Part shown: in pieces, positions 40,463-51,737 of the stretch
Position numbering within the stretch: the stretch's first letter is position 1
How the letters are laid out: each line of letters opens with the position of its first letter
Origin: Pseudomonas sp. RIT-PI-r
Lineage (GTDB): Bacteria; Pseudomonadota; Gammaproteobacteria; Pseudomonadales; Pseudomonadaceae
Assembly (NCBI RefSeq): GCF_001297015.1
Contig: NZ_LIGE01000012.1
Span: 22,574 to 86,573, forward strand
Length of the DNA stretch: 64,000 nt
Direction: 5' to 3'
The notes under the pieces: model-generated
What the model was told of the DNA's origin: nothing
What the model saw: only the letters and a program-made list of their open reading frames with translations
Databases searched by the model: none
Made by a program: the position numbers and the translations under genes

Positions 40463-42566
40463 GTCGTCTCGAACAAAGGCCTCCCTGCTCGGTATGAGCC
40501 TTGGCTTGCTGGTCGATCCAGCCTTCGCCGAAGAATCAAAACCCCTCGAACTCGACGCCATCAGCGTCATCTCCGACTACGAATCGCCGACTGGCCCGGT
40601 CAAAGGCTATCGCGCTACGCGCTCGTCCAGCGCGACCAAAACCGACACGGCGATCCGCGATATCCCGCAGGCAATCAGCGTGGTGCCCGCCAGCGTGCTC
40701 AAGGATCTGGGCAGCACCAGCGTCGAACGCGCGCTGGATTTTGCCGGCGGTGTATCGAAGCAGAACAACTTCGGCGGCCTGACCCTTTACGAATACAGCG
40801 TGCGCGGCTTCACCACCTCGGAGTTCTACAAGGACGGTTTCAGCGCCAACCGGGGTTATCCGAGCACGCCGGATGCAGCCAATATCGAGCGCATCGAAGT
40901 GCTTAAAGGCCCCGCCGCCAGTCTGTACGGCCGCGGCGATCCCGGCGGCACAGTGAACATCGTCACCAAGAAACCGCAGCCCGAAGCCTTCACCACGTTG
41001 CAAACCAGCGCCGGCAGTTGGGACCGCTATCGCACCGCGCTGGACGTCAACACGCCGCTGGATGATCACGGCAATGTGCTCTCGCGCATCAACCTCGCGG
41101 TCGAAGACAACAACAGCTTCCGCGACCACGTCGACAGCCAGCGCGTATTCGTTGCGCCTTCGATCAGTTGGCAACTGAACCCGGACACCTCGTTGCTGGT
41201 GGAAAGCGAAATCGTCCGCCACAGCTCGACCTTCGATCGCGGCATCGTCGCACCGAACAACAAATGGAGCGGCGTCTCGCGCTCGACCTTCCTCGGCGAA
41301 CCCAACGACGGCAACATCGATAACCACAACAATCTGCTGCAGGCCACGCTCGAACATCACCTCAATGACAGCTGGAAACTGCGCCTGGCCAGTCACTACA
41401 AGGAAGGCAAACTCTGGGGCGACGCCTCTGAATCCCGTCCGTTGAACGCCGATGGCCACACCGTCAACCGCCGCTATCGCGAGCGTGATACCAACTGGCA
41501 TGACAGCATCACCCAACTGGAGCTGCGCGGTCTGTTCGACCTCGGTCCGTGGCAGCACGAACTGCTGATCGGCACCGAGTACGAAAACTTCCGCAAGAAC
41601 GAACGTGTCACCACCATTGCCGGCGGCCCCTACGCCATCGACATCTACAAACCGATCTACGGCCAGCCAAAACCCAACGGCGCCCGCTCGGGCACGGATA
41701 CGTTCGAACACGTCGAAAGCCATGCGCTGAACCTGCAGGATCAGATCGTCTTCACCGACAAACTGCGCGGGATGATCGGCGCACGCTTCGAGCATTTCGA
41801 TCAGCACATCGACGATCACAGCCGCAACGCCACGAGCAACCAGCGTCACGCTGCCCTCACCCAGCGCGCCGGCCTGCTCTACCAACTGACGCCGAACACC
41901 GGCCTGTTCGCCAACGCCTCGACCTCGTTCAAACCGAACAACGGCCTCGACGCCTCCGGCAAATCCTTCGACCCAGAAGAAGGCGTCGGCTACGAAGTCG
42001 GGATCAAGAACGAACTGTTCGACGAGCGCCTGAGCAGCACCCTCGCCTTCTTCCACATCGACAAGGAAAACGTCCTCGCCCTCGACCCTGGCACCGACAC
42101 CAGCCGCGCGATGGGCAAGGCGCGCAGTCGCGGTTTCGATTGGCAAGTCACCGGGCAAGTCACCGAAGCCGTGCGGATCATCGGCGCCTTTGCCTGGATC
42201 GACGCCGAAGTGACCCAAGGCGACGCGGTAATTCCCACCGGCAGCCGCATCCTCGGCGTGGCCAAGCGCAGCGGCAGCCTGCTCGGGGTTTATGAGTTTC
42301 AGGATGGGCATTTGCGCGGCTCGGATGTCGGCGCCGCGTTCACATATGTCGGCGACCGCTCGGGTGAATCCGGCAGCGACTTCCAATTGCCGGCCTATCA
42401 CACCGTCGACCTGCTGGCGCATTACAAGGCCAGCGATAACGTCACGGTCGGTCTGAACCTGAACAACCTCTTCGACGAAAAGTATTACGAGCGCTCCTAC
42501 AGCAACTACTGGGTCAATCCCGGCGAGCCGCGCAATTTCACCGTCAGCCTGACACTCAACCTGTAA
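40461..42566 (+). CDS. TonB-dependent outer-membrane receptor, siderophore-receptor type
   Basis: This is an outer-membrane active transporter of about 701 residues from MSSRTKASLLGMSLGLLVDP, with signal peptide end PAFAEES. The TonB box region is LELDAISVIS. The plug domain carries IPQAISVVPASVLKDLG, EYSVRGF, and IERIEVLKGPAASLYGRGDP with GGTVNIVTKKP. The barrel ends NNLFDEKYYERSYSNYW, then FTVSLTLNL. No N-terminal signalling extension is present, so it is not a FecA/FpvA-type signal transducer. The substrate is unknown; the partner DUF4198 gene 12 bases downstream hints at a metal or metallophore. Confidence 0.92.
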   Translation: MSSRTKASLLGMSLGLLVDPAFAEESKPLELDAISVISDYESPTGPVKGYRATRSSSATKTDTAIRDIPQAISVVPASVLKDLGSTSVERALDFAGGVSKQNNFGGLTLYEYSVRGFTTSEFYKDGFSANRGYPSTPDAANIERIEVLKGPAASLYGRGDPGGTVNIVTKKPQPEAFTTLQTSAGSWDRYRTALDVNTPLDDHGNVLSRINLAVEDNNSFRDHVDSQRVFVAPSISWQLNPDTSLLVESEIVRHSSTFDRGIVAPNNKWSGVSRSTFLGEPNDGNIDNHNNLLQATLEHHLNDSWKLRLASHYKEGKLWGDASESRPLNADGHTVNRRYRERDTNWHDSITQLELRGLFDLGPWQHELLIGTEYENFRKNERVTTIAGGPYAIDIYKPIYGQPKPNGARSGTDTFEHVESHALNLQDQIVFTDKLRGMIGARFEHFDQHIDDHSRNATSNQRHAALTQRAGLLYQLTPNTGLFANASTSFKPNNGLDASGKSFDPEEGVGYEVGIKNELFDERLSSTLAFFHIDKENVLALDPGTDTSRAMGKARSRGFDWQVTGQVTEAVRIIGAFAWIDAEVTQGDAVIPTGSRILGVAKRSGSLLGVYEFQDGHLRGSDVGAAFTYVGDRSGESGSDFQLPAYHTVDLLAHYKASDNVTVGLNLNNLFDEKYYERSYSNYWVNPGEPRNFTVSLTLNL

Positions 42567-42578
42567 AAGGACGTCACC

Positions 42579-43298
42579 ATGCAATACGGCAAAACCTTTG
42601 TGCTGATCGCTGCGCTGTTCGCAGGCGAAGTCTCGGCCCATGGCCTGTGGACAGAACAACGGCGCGGCAACATCGAAGTGGTCTACGGCCATGGCGCTGA
42701 AGACAACGCGTTCAAGGCACAGAAAATCAGCGGCGCGTGGGCTTATGACGCGGGCGGCAAGATGATTCCGGTCAGCGTCGAGCGTCTGGCGGATCACGCG
42801 CGTTTGAAACCTTTGAAGGCGCCTGCGGTGATGGCCGTGGCGCTGAATAACGGCATGTGGTCGCAAACCACCGACAAAAAGTGGGTCAACGAAGGTCGCA
42901 GCAAAGTGCCGGGCGCTGTCGAGGCAACCGAGACGTTTAAATACAGTCTGGCGATTTATCAGCCGGGGGCGAAGTTACCCAAGCTTGATCAGATCAAGTT
43001 GCTGATTCTGCCGGAGGTTGATCCGCTGACGGTTGGGCCGGGCAAGTCATTGCCGGTGCGGGTGTTGCTCGATGGCAAACCGGCGGCCGGGGTGAAGTTG
43101 ATTGGCGACTATCGCAGTGCGCCGAACACGTTGAGCACCGAGACTGACAAGGACGGCCGCGCCCAAGTGTTGGTGAGGAATGAAGGGTTGAATGTGATTG
43201 CGGCGCAGGTTGAGGTGCCAGTGAAAGGCAGCGCTGATGTGGATAGTCGTGGGTTGTTCAGTTCGCTGACATTCCTTGGCGAACCGCATCACGAATAA
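42579..43298 (+). CDS. DUF4198 domain protein, periplasmic
   Basis: This is a 239-residue exported protein with signal peptide GKTFVLIAALFAGEVSAHG; the mature N-terminus HGLWTEQRRG begins with His, as in metal-binding periplasmic proteins. A C-terminal immunoglobulin-like part carries VLLDGKPAAGVKLIGDYRSA and DKDGRAQVLVRNEGLNVIAA. It ends GEPHHE. DUF4198 proteins commonly accompany TonB receptors and nickel/cobalt uptake systems. It probably receives the receptor's cargo in the periplasm, which is inference. It is co-transcribed with the receptor. Confidence 0.88.
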   Translation: MQYGKTFVLIAALFAGEVSAHGLWTEQRRGNIEVVYGHGAEDNAFKAQKISGAWAYDAGGKMIPVSVERLADHARLKPLKAPAVMAVALNNGMWSQTTDKKWVNEGRSKVPGAVEATETFKYSLAIYQPGAKLPKLDQIKLLILPEVDPLTVGPGKSLPVRVLLDGKPAAGVKLIGDYRSAPNTLSTETDKDGRAQVLVRNEGLNVIAAQVEVPVKGSADVDSRGLFSSLTFLGEPHHE

Positions 43299-43335
43299 GT
43301 GGTGTACTCGAGATATTTGTTGAATCCGAAAATTA

Positions 43336-43498
43336 CCCCCTCACCCCAACCCTCTCCCCCAGGGGGGCGAGGGGGAAAGGGGGCAGATTTGTTTGCTCTT
43401 CAAACCAGAGTTCGACTCGATATCTCAAGTCGGTGTATCTATAAAGTGCGCCTCGGTCAGTCCCCTCTCCCTCTGGGAGAGGGCTAGGGTGAGGGGCT
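43336..43498. repeat. Family D inverted repeat (CCCTCACCCC-AACCCTCTCCC type)
   Basis: CCCCTCACCCCAACCCTCTC at 43337 and GAGAGGGCTAGGGTGAGGGG ending at 43496 flank about 115 bases that contain further G- and C-runs and no gene. It separates the DUF4198 gene from the convergent hisC. Similar elements are common between genes in pseudomonads. Confidence 0.85.
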
Positions 43499-43505
43499 CT
43501 TGCCT

Positions 43506-44558
43506 TTAGAGGTCGCCAAGCCCATCGATCAGCGCCTGATTCTGCTCCGGCGTGCCAATCGAAATCCGCAAAAACTGCGCAATCCGCTCCTGCTTGAAGT
43601 GCCGCACGATCACGCCCTGCTCACGCAGCTTGGCCGCCAGCCCTGCGGCGTCGTGTTGCGGATGCCGGGCGAAAATGAAGTTCGCCGCCGACGGCAGCAC
43701 TTCAAAACCCTTGGCCTGCAACTGCGCGATCACCCACTCACGGCTCTCGATCACCAGTCGGCACGTATTGGCGAAATACTCGCGATCCTCGAAGGCCGCT
43801 GCCGCACCAACAATCGCCAGACGATCCAGCGGATACGAGTTGAAGCTGTTCTTGATCCGCTCCAGCGCCTCGATCAGATCCGGATGCCCGACCGCCAGAC
43901 CAACGCGCAAGCCAGCCAGCGAGCGCGATTTGGAAAGGGTCTGCGTTACCAGCAGGTTCGGATAACGGTCCACCAGACTGATCGCCGTCTCGCCGCCGAA
44001 GTCGATGTAAGCTTCATCCACCACAACCACCGAATCAGGGCTGGCCTTGAGGATTTGCTCGACCGCTTCCAGCGCCAGCAGGCAACCAGTCGGTGCGTTC
44101 GGGTTGGGAAAAATGATCCCGCCGTTCGGCTTGGCGTAGTCGGCCGGGTCGATCTGGAACTGCGCGTCCAGCGGCACCGCGTCGAACTCGATGCCGTACA
44201 GACCGCAGTAAACCGGATAGAAGCTGTAGCTGATGTCCGGGAACAACAGCGGCTGATCGTGTTGCAGCAAACCGTGGAAAATGTGCGCGAGCACTTCGTC
44301 CGAACCGTTGCCGAGGAACACTTGATTGCTCTGCACGCCGTAGTAGTTGGCGACCGCAGTTTTCAGCAGATCGCTGTTCGGGTCCGGGTACAGGCGCAGG
44401 TTGTCATTCAGTTCGACCTGCATCGCCGCCAAGGCTTTTGGCGACGGGCCGTACGGGTTTTCGTTGGTGTTGAGCTTGACCAGTTTGGTCAGCTTCGGCT
44501 GTTCGCCCGGCACGTACGGCACCAGATCTTTAACGAACGGGCTCCAGAATTTGCTCAT
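43506..44558 (-). CDS. hisC: Histidinol-phosphate aminotransferase
   Basis: This PLP enzyme converts imidazole acetol phosphate and glutamate to histidinol phosphate. The fold-type I lysine is in [23 protein letters not shown] contacts are seen in [17 protein letters not shown] and [19 protein letters not shown]. The phosphate-binding arginine region is [20 protein letters not shown] with [11 protein letters not shown]. The length of 350 residues is normal. It lies 3 bases after hisD. Confidence 0.96.
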   Translation of the reverse strand: MSKFWSPFVKDLVPYVPGEQPKLTKLVKLNTNENPYGPSPKALAAMQVELNDNLRLYPDPNSDLLKTAVANYYGVQSNQVFLGNGSDEVLAHIFHGLLQHDQPLLFPDISYSFYPVYCGLYGIEFDAVPLDAQFQIDPADYAKPNGGIIFPNPNAPTGCLLALEAVEQILKASPDSVVVVDEAYIDFGGETAISLVDRYPNLLVTQTLSKSRSLAGLRVGLAVGHPDLIEALERIKNSFNSYPLDRLAIVGAAAAFEDREYFANTCRLVIESREWVIAQLQAKGFEVLPSAANFIFARHPQHDAAGLAAKLREQGVIVRHFKQERIAQFLRISIGTPEQNQALIDGLGDL

Positions 44559-44561
44559 CGC

Positions 44562-45899
44562 TCAGTTCCCCTGCCCTTTTAGAAAGTCTGCGTCTTTGAT
44601 GCGGTACTCGGCGCTGCGCGCGTGGGCGCTCAGCGATTCGCCACGGGCCAGTACCGATGCCGTTTTACCCAGCTCGGAAGCACCTGCCTCGGAGCAAAAG
44701 ATGATCGACGAACGTTTCTGGAAGTCATACACGCCCAGCGGCGACGAAAACCGCGCAGTGCCGGAAGTCGGCAATACGTGGTTCGGGCCTGCGCAGTAAT
44801 CGCCCAGCGCTTCCGATGTGTGACGGCCCATGAAGATCGCGCCGGCGTGGCGGATCTGCGGCAGCCAGGCCTGTGGGTCGGCAACCGACAATTCCAAGTG
44901 CTCCGGAGCGATGCGGTTGGCGACTTCGATGGCTTGCGCCATGTCCTTCACGTGAATCAGTGCACCACGGCCATTGATCGAAGTTTCGATGATGGTCGCG
45001 CGATCCATGGTCGGCAGCAGTTTGTCGATGCTGGCGGCAACCTTGTCGAGGAACTCGGCGTCCGGACTGACCAGAATCGCCTGCGCATCTTCGTCGTGCT
45101 CGGCTTGCGAGAACAGGTCCATGGCGATCCAGTCTGGATCGGTCTGGCCGTCGCACACCACGAGGATTTCCGAAGGGCCGGCGATCATGTCGATGCCGAC
45201 CTGACCGAACACGTGGCGCTTGGCGGTGGCGACATAGATGTTGCCCGGGCCAACGACCTTGTCGACTTTCGGCACGCTTTCGGTGCCGTAGGCCAACGCA
45301 GCGACGGCTTGCGCACCGCCGATGGTGAAGACGCGGTCAACGCCAGCGATGCAAGCGGCCGCCAGCACCAGTTCGTTGATTTCACCGCGCGGGGTCGGCA
45401 CGACCATGACCACTTCGGTCACACCGGCGACCTTGGCCGGAATTGCGTTCATCAACACCGACGACGGGTACGACGCCTTGCCACCCGGCACGTACAGACC
45501 GGCGCGATCCAGTGGCGTGACCTTCTGGCCGAGCACGGTGCCGTCAGCCTCGGTGTAGCTCCACGAATCCTGCTTCTGTTTTTCGTGGTAGCTGCGCACG
45601 CGGGCGGCGGCTTTTTCCAGTGCTTCGCGCTGTGGCACGGTGATGCGCGTCAGGGCCAGCTCGAGACGTTCACGCGGCAGGATCAGGTCAGCCATCGAGG
45701 CCACTTCGAGGCCGTCGAATTTCTGGGTGAACTCGACCAGCGCTGCGTCACCACGCTCGCGCACAGCTTTGATGATGTCCAGCACCCGCTGATTGACCGA
45801 ATCGTCAGACACACTTTCCCAGCTCAGCAGATGATCCAGATGATGCGCGAAATCCGGGTCAGCAGCGTTGAGTCGGCGAATTGCAGTCGTTGCGGTCAT
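44562..45899 (-). CDS. hisD: Histidinol dehydrogenase
   Basis: This zinc enzyme oxidises histidinol to histidine in two NAD-dependent steps. Motifs include [40 protein letters not shown], and the signature [20 protein letters not shown] with [16 protein letters not shown]. The metal and catalytic site is in [15 protein letters not shown] and [15 protein letters not shown], and [20 protein letters not shown] is near the C-terminus. The length of 445 residues is standard. It is the second his gene in the hisG-hisD-hisC row. Confidence 0.97.
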   Translation of the reverse strand: MTATTAIRRLNAADPDFAHHLDHLLSWESVSDDSVNQRVLDIIKAVRERGDAALVEFTQKFDGLEVASMADLILPRERLELALTRITVPQREALEKAAARVRSYHEKQKQDSWSYTEADGTVLGQKVTPLDRAGLYVPGGKASYPSSVLMNAIPAKVAGVTEVVMVVPTPRGEINELVLAAACIAGVDRVFTIGGAQAVAALAYGTESVPKVDKVVGPGNIYVATAKRHVFGQVGIDMIAGPSEILVVCDGQTDPDWIAMDLFSQAEHDEDAQAILVSPDAEFLDKVAASIDKLLPTMDRATIIETSINGRGALIHVKDMAQAIEVANRIAPEHLELSVADPQAWLPQIRHAGAIFMGRHTSEALGDYCAGPNHVLPTSGTARFSSPLGVYDFQKRSSIIFCSEAGASELGKTASVLARGESLSAHARSAEYRIKDADFLKGQGN

Positions 45900-46024
45900 A
45901 GCGAGAGCCTCATAGGAATGGCAAAAAACTCAGGCGCCCGAAACTATCATTCGATCCGCTTAGGCACCTGAGAATTCTGGCTATGAGGCGGATAGACGGC
46001 GCGACCTGGGGTCGCGCAGGTAAA

Positions 46025-46660
46025 TCAGCCGCGGTGTCGCGATTCCACTGCGTTGCGCAGGGTATCGATCAACGCCTGGATTCGGGCATGTTGCATTTTC
46101 ATCGAAGCCTTGTTGACCACCAGGCGCGAGCTGATCGTGGCGATCAGTTCCTGAGGTTCCAGGCCGTTGGCGCGCAAGGTGTTGCCGGTGTCGACCACGT
46201 CGATGATCTTGTCAGCCAGACCGATCAGTGGCGCCAGCTCCATCGAGCCGTACAGCTTGATGATGTCGACCTGACGGCCTTGCTCGGCGTAGTAGCGCTT
46301 GGCAACGTTGACGAACTTGGTCGCTACGCGCAGACGGCCCTTGGGCTCCGGCGCGCCGATCTTGCCGGCGGTCATCAGTTTGCACTGGGCAATCTGCAGA
46401 TCCAGTGGTTCGTAAAGACCCTGGCCGGTGTATTCCATCAGCACGTCTTTACCGGCAACGCCCAAATCGGCCGCGCCATGCTCGACATAAGTCGGCACAT
46501 CGGTAGCGCGCACGATCAGCAGACGAACGTCGTCCTGGGTCGTGGGGATGATCAGCTTGCGGCTCTTGTCCGGATTCTCGGTCGGCACGATGCCCGCTTC
46601 GGCGAGAAGCGGCAGGGTGTCGTCAAGGATGCGGCCCTTGGACAGTGCGATGGTCAACAT
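46025..46660 (-). CDS. hisG: ATP phosphoribosyltransferase, short form
   Basis: This is the first committed enzyme of histidine synthesis. Its 211 residues correspond to the short HisGS form, which lacks the C-terminal ACT-like regulatory domain and needs HisZ, not encoded in this window. Landmarks are [58 protein letters not shown] and the PRPP-binding [20 protein letters not shown]. It lies 125 bases upstream of hisD and 124 bases downstream of murA. Confidence 0.96.
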   Translation of the reverse strand: MLTIALSKGRILDDTLPLLAEAGIVPTENPDKSRKLIIPTTQDDVRLLIVRATDVPTYVEHGAADLGVAGKDVLMEYTGQGLYEPLDLQIAQCKLMTAGKIGAPEPKGRLRVATKFVNVAKRYYAEQGRQVDIIKLYGSMELAPLIGLADKIIDVVDTGNTLRANGLEPQELIATISSRLVVNKASMKMQHARIQALIDTLRNAVESRHRG

Positions 46661-46691
46661 GGGAAACGTCAGTCCTTATCAAGGTACTCAT

Positions 46692-46741
46692 GTCCGGTCG
46701 CAATCGGCGCCGGACACACATCGAGCCGGAAACCGGCTCGA
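46692..46741. other. Two adjacent hairpins in the murA-hisG gap
   Basis: GTCCGG/CCGGAC (46692-46715) and the perfect TCGAGCCGG-AAA-CCGGCTCGA (46721-46741) follow each other. Neither has a T-run, so they are weak terminators at most. They may reduce read-through from murA into hisG or stabilise mRNA ends. Confidence 0.5.
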
Positions 46742-46784
46742 CTCTTAAACTCAGTGGACACGTCCCTGTGTCCCAATCCAGCAA

Positions 46785-48312
<1,528 letters not shown>

Positions 48313-48358
48313 GCTCAACCTCAATCGGCGCCCTGTGCGCACGGGTCGGACATCATAC

Positions 48359-48413
48359 AAAAAAGCCCCGCGCCTGCGAACCCCGCATGGCAGGACTCTG
48401 ACGGGGGGCTTCT
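48359..48413 (-). terminator. Terminator between mlaB and ibaG
   Basis: On the minus strand, AAGCCCC near 48408 pairs with GGGGCTT before a six-T run at 48361. An inner CCTGC/GCAGG stem is also present. It is imperfect and branched, about 15 bases after the mlaB stop codon. Confidence 0.6.
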
Positions 48414-48427
48414 TTATAGATGCGGGT

Positions 48428-48733
48428 TCAGGGGTGCGCCAACAGCTCGGTCAGTTCACTGACCTGGGCGATTTCGCGCATGTCTTCGGGCATCGCGCGG
48501 ATGCTCACGGCCTTGCCGGCTGCCTGGGCATCACGCATGAAGCACAGCAGCAACGACAAGCCGACGCTGCTGGATTTCTTCACCGCCGAGCAATCGATGA
48601 CCAGCGATGAGGCCTTGCTGGACTTGATCAGCGCCTGGCCTTCCTTGCGCAAGTCAGGGCCGGTGCGGTAATCCAGCACTCCACTGAGCAGAAGCTCATC
48701 GACATCACTCATACGAACGGCGGCCTCACTCAT
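48428..48733 (-). CDS. mlaB: MlaB, STAS-domain subunit of the lipid ABC transporter
   Basis: This is a cytoplasmic 101-residue STAS-domain protein that binds and activates MlaF in the MlaFEDB complex. The STAS core is LLLSGVLDYRTGPDLRKEGQ and SLVIDCSAVKKSSSVGLSLL, with Ser-rich loop KKSSSVG at the position of the conserved anti-sigma antagonist serine. It overlaps the end of mlaC by 4 bases (ATGA). It is last in the mlaFEDCB operon. Confidence 0.93.
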   Translation of the reverse strand: MSEAAVRMSDVDELLLSGVLDYRTGPDLRKEGQALIKSSKASSLVIDCSAVKKSSSVGLSLLLCFMRDAQAAGKAVSIRAMPEDMREIAQVSELTELLAHP

Positions 48734-49377
48734 TGTGCTGGGTTCTTTTCGGTAGATTCCTTGGCCTTCGCCACTTCACCGGCCCAACCATTGATGGTCT
48801 TGTCCAGATCGTTGCCATTGCGCTGCATCGCGTCGGCGAACTGGTCACGGAACAGCTTGCCGATGTTGATGCCGTTGATGATCACGTTGCGCAGCTTCCA
48901 CTCGCCGTTGATCTTCTCCAGCGTGTACTGCACAGGGTAGATCGCGCCGTTGCTGCCCTTGACGGTCATGTTGACGCTGGTGCGATCGCCCGACTCGTCC
49001 TTCGCCGGATCTACGGTGATGCCCTGGTTGTTGTACTCGAGCAAGGCGTTGCCGTAGAACTGGAACAGTCCTTTCTTGAAGTTTTCCTGGAAGGTCTGCA
49101 TCTGCGCAGGGGTGGCCTTGCGCGAGTATTTGACCGTCATGATGCTTTTGGAAATGCCTTCGGCATCCACCACCGGCCCGACGATGCTGTTGAGCGCGGC
49201 GTAGAAATCAGTCGGATCCTGCTTGTATTTCTCTTTGTTGGCAGCCAGGTCGGTCAGCAACCGGTTGGTTGTGTCCTGCACCAGATCGTGTGCCGAAGTC
49301 GCAGCCGCCACGGCGTTACCCATCAACGGCAAGGCTGCCAACAGCACCAACAGGCTGCGTCGCAAGATAGAGATCAT
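48730..49377 (-). CDS. mlaC: MlaC, periplasmic phospholipid carrier
   Basis: This is a periplasmic phospholipid shuttle of 215 residues between the outer-membrane MlaA complex and the inner-membrane MlaD. Signal peptide: SLLVLLAALPLMGNAVAAA. The Tol-Tol-Ttg2 domain shows TNRLLTDLAANKEKYKQDPT, VMTVKYSRKATPAQMQTF-like residues (SIMTVKYSRKATPAQM) and NGEWKLRNVIINGINIGKLF. The C-terminal tail is polar. In pseudomonads the operon was first named ttg2 for toluene tolerance. Confidence 0.95.
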   Translation of the reverse strand: MISILRRSLLVLLAALPLMGNAVAAATSAHDLVQDTTNRLLTDLAANKEKYKQDPTDFYAALNSIVGPVVDAEGISKSIMTVKYSRKATPAQMQTFQENFKKGLFQFYGNALLEYNNQGITVDPAKDESGDRTSVNMTVKGSNGAIYPVQYTLEKINGEWKLRNVIINGINIGKLFRDQFADAMQRNGNDLDKTINGWAGEVAKAKESTEKNPAQ

Positions 49378-49388
49378 TCAAAAGCTCC

Positions 49389-49856
49389 TCATTTGGCGTC
49401 TTTGCTAACGGTATTGAGCAGGAATTTACCGATCAGGTCTTCCAGTACCAGAGACGACTGCGTGTCGTGGATGGTTCCGCCATCCGTCAGCGGTTTGTCT
49501 TCACCGCCAACGCTGATACCGATGTACTTCTCGCCCAGCAGACCCGCGGTCAGGATAGACGCTGTGGAATCGGTCGGCAGGTTGTCGACCTTTTTATCCA
49601 CTTGCAGGGTGACCCGACCGGTGAAGCTGTCGCGATCCAGATCGATCGCCGTGACCTTGCCAATGGTCACACCGGCCATGGTCACTTTGGCTCTGACCGT
49701 CAAACCGGCGATATTGTCGAAGTAGGCATACAATTTATAGGTGTCGGTGGTCGACGTCGGAGACAGGCCACTGACCCGCAACGCAAGCAGCAACAAAGCC
49801 AGGATCCCTGCCAGCAGGAACAGGCCGACACCGATTTCCAGGGTGCGGTTTTGCAT
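49389..49856 (-). CDS. mlaD: MlaD, substrate-binding MCE protein
   Basis: This is an inner-membrane-anchored MCE-domain protein of 155 residues that forms a hexameric ring for phospholipids. The N-terminal anchor is LEIGVGLFLLAGILALLLLA. The MCE domain includes YKLYAYFDNIAGLTVRAKVT, MAGVTIGKVTAIDLDRDSFT and ASILTAGLLGEKYIGISVGG. The end is FLLNTVSKDAK. It overlaps mlaE by one base (ATG within the stop region). Confidence 0.96.
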   Translation of the reverse strand: MQNRTLEIGVGLFLLAGILALLLLALRVSGLSPTSTTDTYKLYAYFDNIAGLTVRAKVTMAGVTIGKVTAIDLDRDSFTGRVTLQVDKKVDNLPTDSTASILTAGLLGEKYIGISVGGEDKPLTDGGTIHDTQSSLVLEDLIGKFLLNTVSKDAK

Positions 49857-50653
49857 CAGAAATCTCCAAACATCAAAGCGGTCAGAATAAAGTCCAGGCC
49901 GAGTACTGCCAGCGAGGCGAACACCACGGTCTTGGTAGTGGCACGACTGATCCCCTCGGAAGTGGGCTCACAGTCATAGCCTTGAAATACGGCGATCCAG
50001 GTCACGACAAAGGCGAAAACGATACTTTTGATGACACCGTTGAGCACATCACTGGTGAAGTTCACGCTGTTCTGCATGTTCGCCCAGTAGGAACCTTCAT
50101 ACACGCCCAGCCAGTCGACAGCCACCCACGAACCGCCCCAGATGCCCACCACGCTGAAAATCATCGCCAGCACCGGCAGGGAAATGAAGCCCGCCCAAAG
50201 CCGCGGCGCAATGATGTACTTGAGCGGGTCGACACCGATCATTTCCAGACTGGAAAGCTGCTCGGTGGATTTCATGTTGCCGATTTCTGCGGTCAATGCC
50301 GAGCCGGCACGTCCGGCAAACAACAGCGCGGTCACCACCGGGCCGAGCTCACGCAGCAGGGTCAAGGCAACCATCTGCCCCACCGCCTGCTCCGAACCGT
50401 AGCTGGAGAGAATGCTGAACCCCTGCAGCGCCAGGACCATGCCGATGAAAATGCCGGAAACGACGATGATCACCAGCGACATGACGCCGACCGAATGCAA
50501 CTGTTTGACCAGCAGACCGAAGCCGCCGCTGATCCCGCCACGACCGAGCAGTGCGTGGAACAGGAACAGCGTCGCGCGACCGAACACCGCGACGGCGTCG
50601 ATCGCCGACTCGCCGAACCGGCGTACGCGTTCTATCAATGAAATTCTGCGCAT
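49856..50653 (-). CDS. mlaE: MlaE, permease of the lipid ABC transporter
   Basis: This is an inner-membrane permease of 265 residues with five to six helices, forming the MlaE dimer. The family signature is [20 protein letters not shown], followed by [20 protein letters not shown] with [20 protein letters not shown], the EQ-loop that contacts MlaF, then [20 protein letters not shown]. It overlaps mlaF by one base. Confidence 0.96.
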   Translation of the reverse strand: MRRISLIERVRRFGESAIDAVAVFGRATLFLFHALLGRGGISGGFGLLVKQLHSVGVMSLVIIVVSGIFIGMVLALQGFSILSSYGSEQAVGQMVALTLLRELGPVVTALLFAGRAGSALTAEIGNMKSTEQLSSLEMIGVDPLKYIIAPRLWAGFISLPVLAMIFSVVGIWGGSWVAVDWLGVYEGSYWANMQNSVNFTSDVLNGVIKSIVFAFVVTWIAVFQGYDCEPTSEGISRATTKTVVFASLAVLGLDFILTALMFGDF

Positions 50654-51462
50654 CAGCGCTTCCCCAGAAGATCTGCGCGGTAATCCGTCGCTGGAAAATG
50701 GTACGGCACCGGGCCATCGGGATCGCCGCTCATGAACTGACGGATACGCGGCTCGTCCGAGTTCATCAATTCATCCGGCGTGCCCTGCCCCAGTACCTGA
50801 CCATCACCCACTACATAGATGTAGTCGGCAATGCTCGCGGTTTCGGCCAGATCGTGGGAAACCACGATACTGGTGATCCCCAGCGCATCATTGAGCAGAC
50901 GGATGAGGCGCACCAGCACGCCCATGGCGATCGGGTCCTGGCCGACGAACGGTTCGTCGTACATGAGAATCTGCGGGTCGAGCGCAATCGCCCGGGCCAG
51001 CGCGACGCGACGCTTCATGCCGCCGGACAGCTCGTCGGGCATCAGCTCGATAGCGCCACGCAGACCGACCGCCTGCAATTTGAGCAGGACGATGTCGCGG
51101 ATCATTTCTTCCGGCAATTCGGTATGAACGCGCAGGGGAAAAGCGACGTTCTCGAAAACATCGAGGTCGGTGAACAGCGCGCCGCTCTGGAACAGCACGC
51201 CCATATGCTTGCGCGCATCGAACAGATCGCTGCGCGACAGCTTCGGCAGGTTCTGGCCGTTGACCCAGACTTCGCCGCTGGTTGGGCGCAACTGTGCGCC
51301 CATCAACCGCAGCAGCGTGGTCTTGCCACACCCGGAAGGTCCCATGATGCCGGTGACCTTGCCGCGCGGGATGCGAATATCGACGTTATTGAAAATGCTC
51401 CGCGCACCGCGCTTGAAGGAGACTCCCTTCAGCTCGACCGCGTAGGCGTTATCGGCACTCAT
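50653..51462 (-). CDS. mlaF: MlaF, ATPase of the lipid ABC transporter
   Basis: This is the ABC ATPase (269 residues) powering phospholipid transfer by MlaFEDB to keep outer-membrane asymmetry. Walker A is [20 protein letters not shown], the signature is [15 protein letters not shown], and Walker B is [12 protein letters not shown]. The C-terminal extension after [19 protein letters not shown] makes a reciprocal handshake in known MlaF dimers. First gene of mlaFEDCB; divergent from kdsD. The 275-base gap to kdsD holds both promoters. Confidence 0.97.
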   Translation of the reverse strand: MSADNAYAVELKGVSFKRGARSIFNNVDIRIPRGKVTGIMGPSGCGKTTLLRLMGAQLRPTSGEVWVNGQNLPKLSRSDLFDARKHMGVLFQSGALFTDLDVFENVAFPLRVHTELPEEMIRDIVLLKLQAVGLRGAIELMPDELSGGMKRRVALARAIALDPQILMYDEPFVGQDPIAMGVLVRLIRLLNDALGITSIVVSHDLAETASIADYIYVVGDGQVLGQGTPDELMNSDEPRIRQFMSGDPDGPVPYHFPATDYRADLLGKR

Positions 51463-51697
51463 CTAAACTCCTTGCGATGCAGCCTCTCACTCGGACGCCT
51501 GGCTTTCCTGAGAAAGCACATACCCTCCGGGCAGGCCGAACTGGCGGCGAACTATATCACTGCAAAGGCCAAGCGCCCAAGGTCTGTGCCGGCCTGTGTT
51601 CGGCGATCTGACAGGGTTGGAGCGGCTTTTTCAGGGTTTTGGTAACGAGGAATGACAAAGCACGACGAACTTGCGTGAGGCTTTGCAACATAACCGC

Positions 51698-51703
51698 TAT
51701 AAT
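51698..51703 (+). promoter_or_regulatory. Candidate -10 box of the kdsD operon
   Basis: A perfect TATAAT stands 34 bases before the kdsD start codon. No good -35 hexamer is at 16 to 18 bases; TTGCGT is 21 bases upstream. The position suits the kdsD-kdsC-lptC-lptA-lptB transcript. Confidence 0.5.
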
Positions 51704-51737
51704 CGCCGCCTTTTCATCGGGCTATACGATTTCTGAC

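Noticed and set aside
40536..42866. 776-codon minus-strand ORF
   Set aside because: It is the antisense shadow of the TonB receptor gene.
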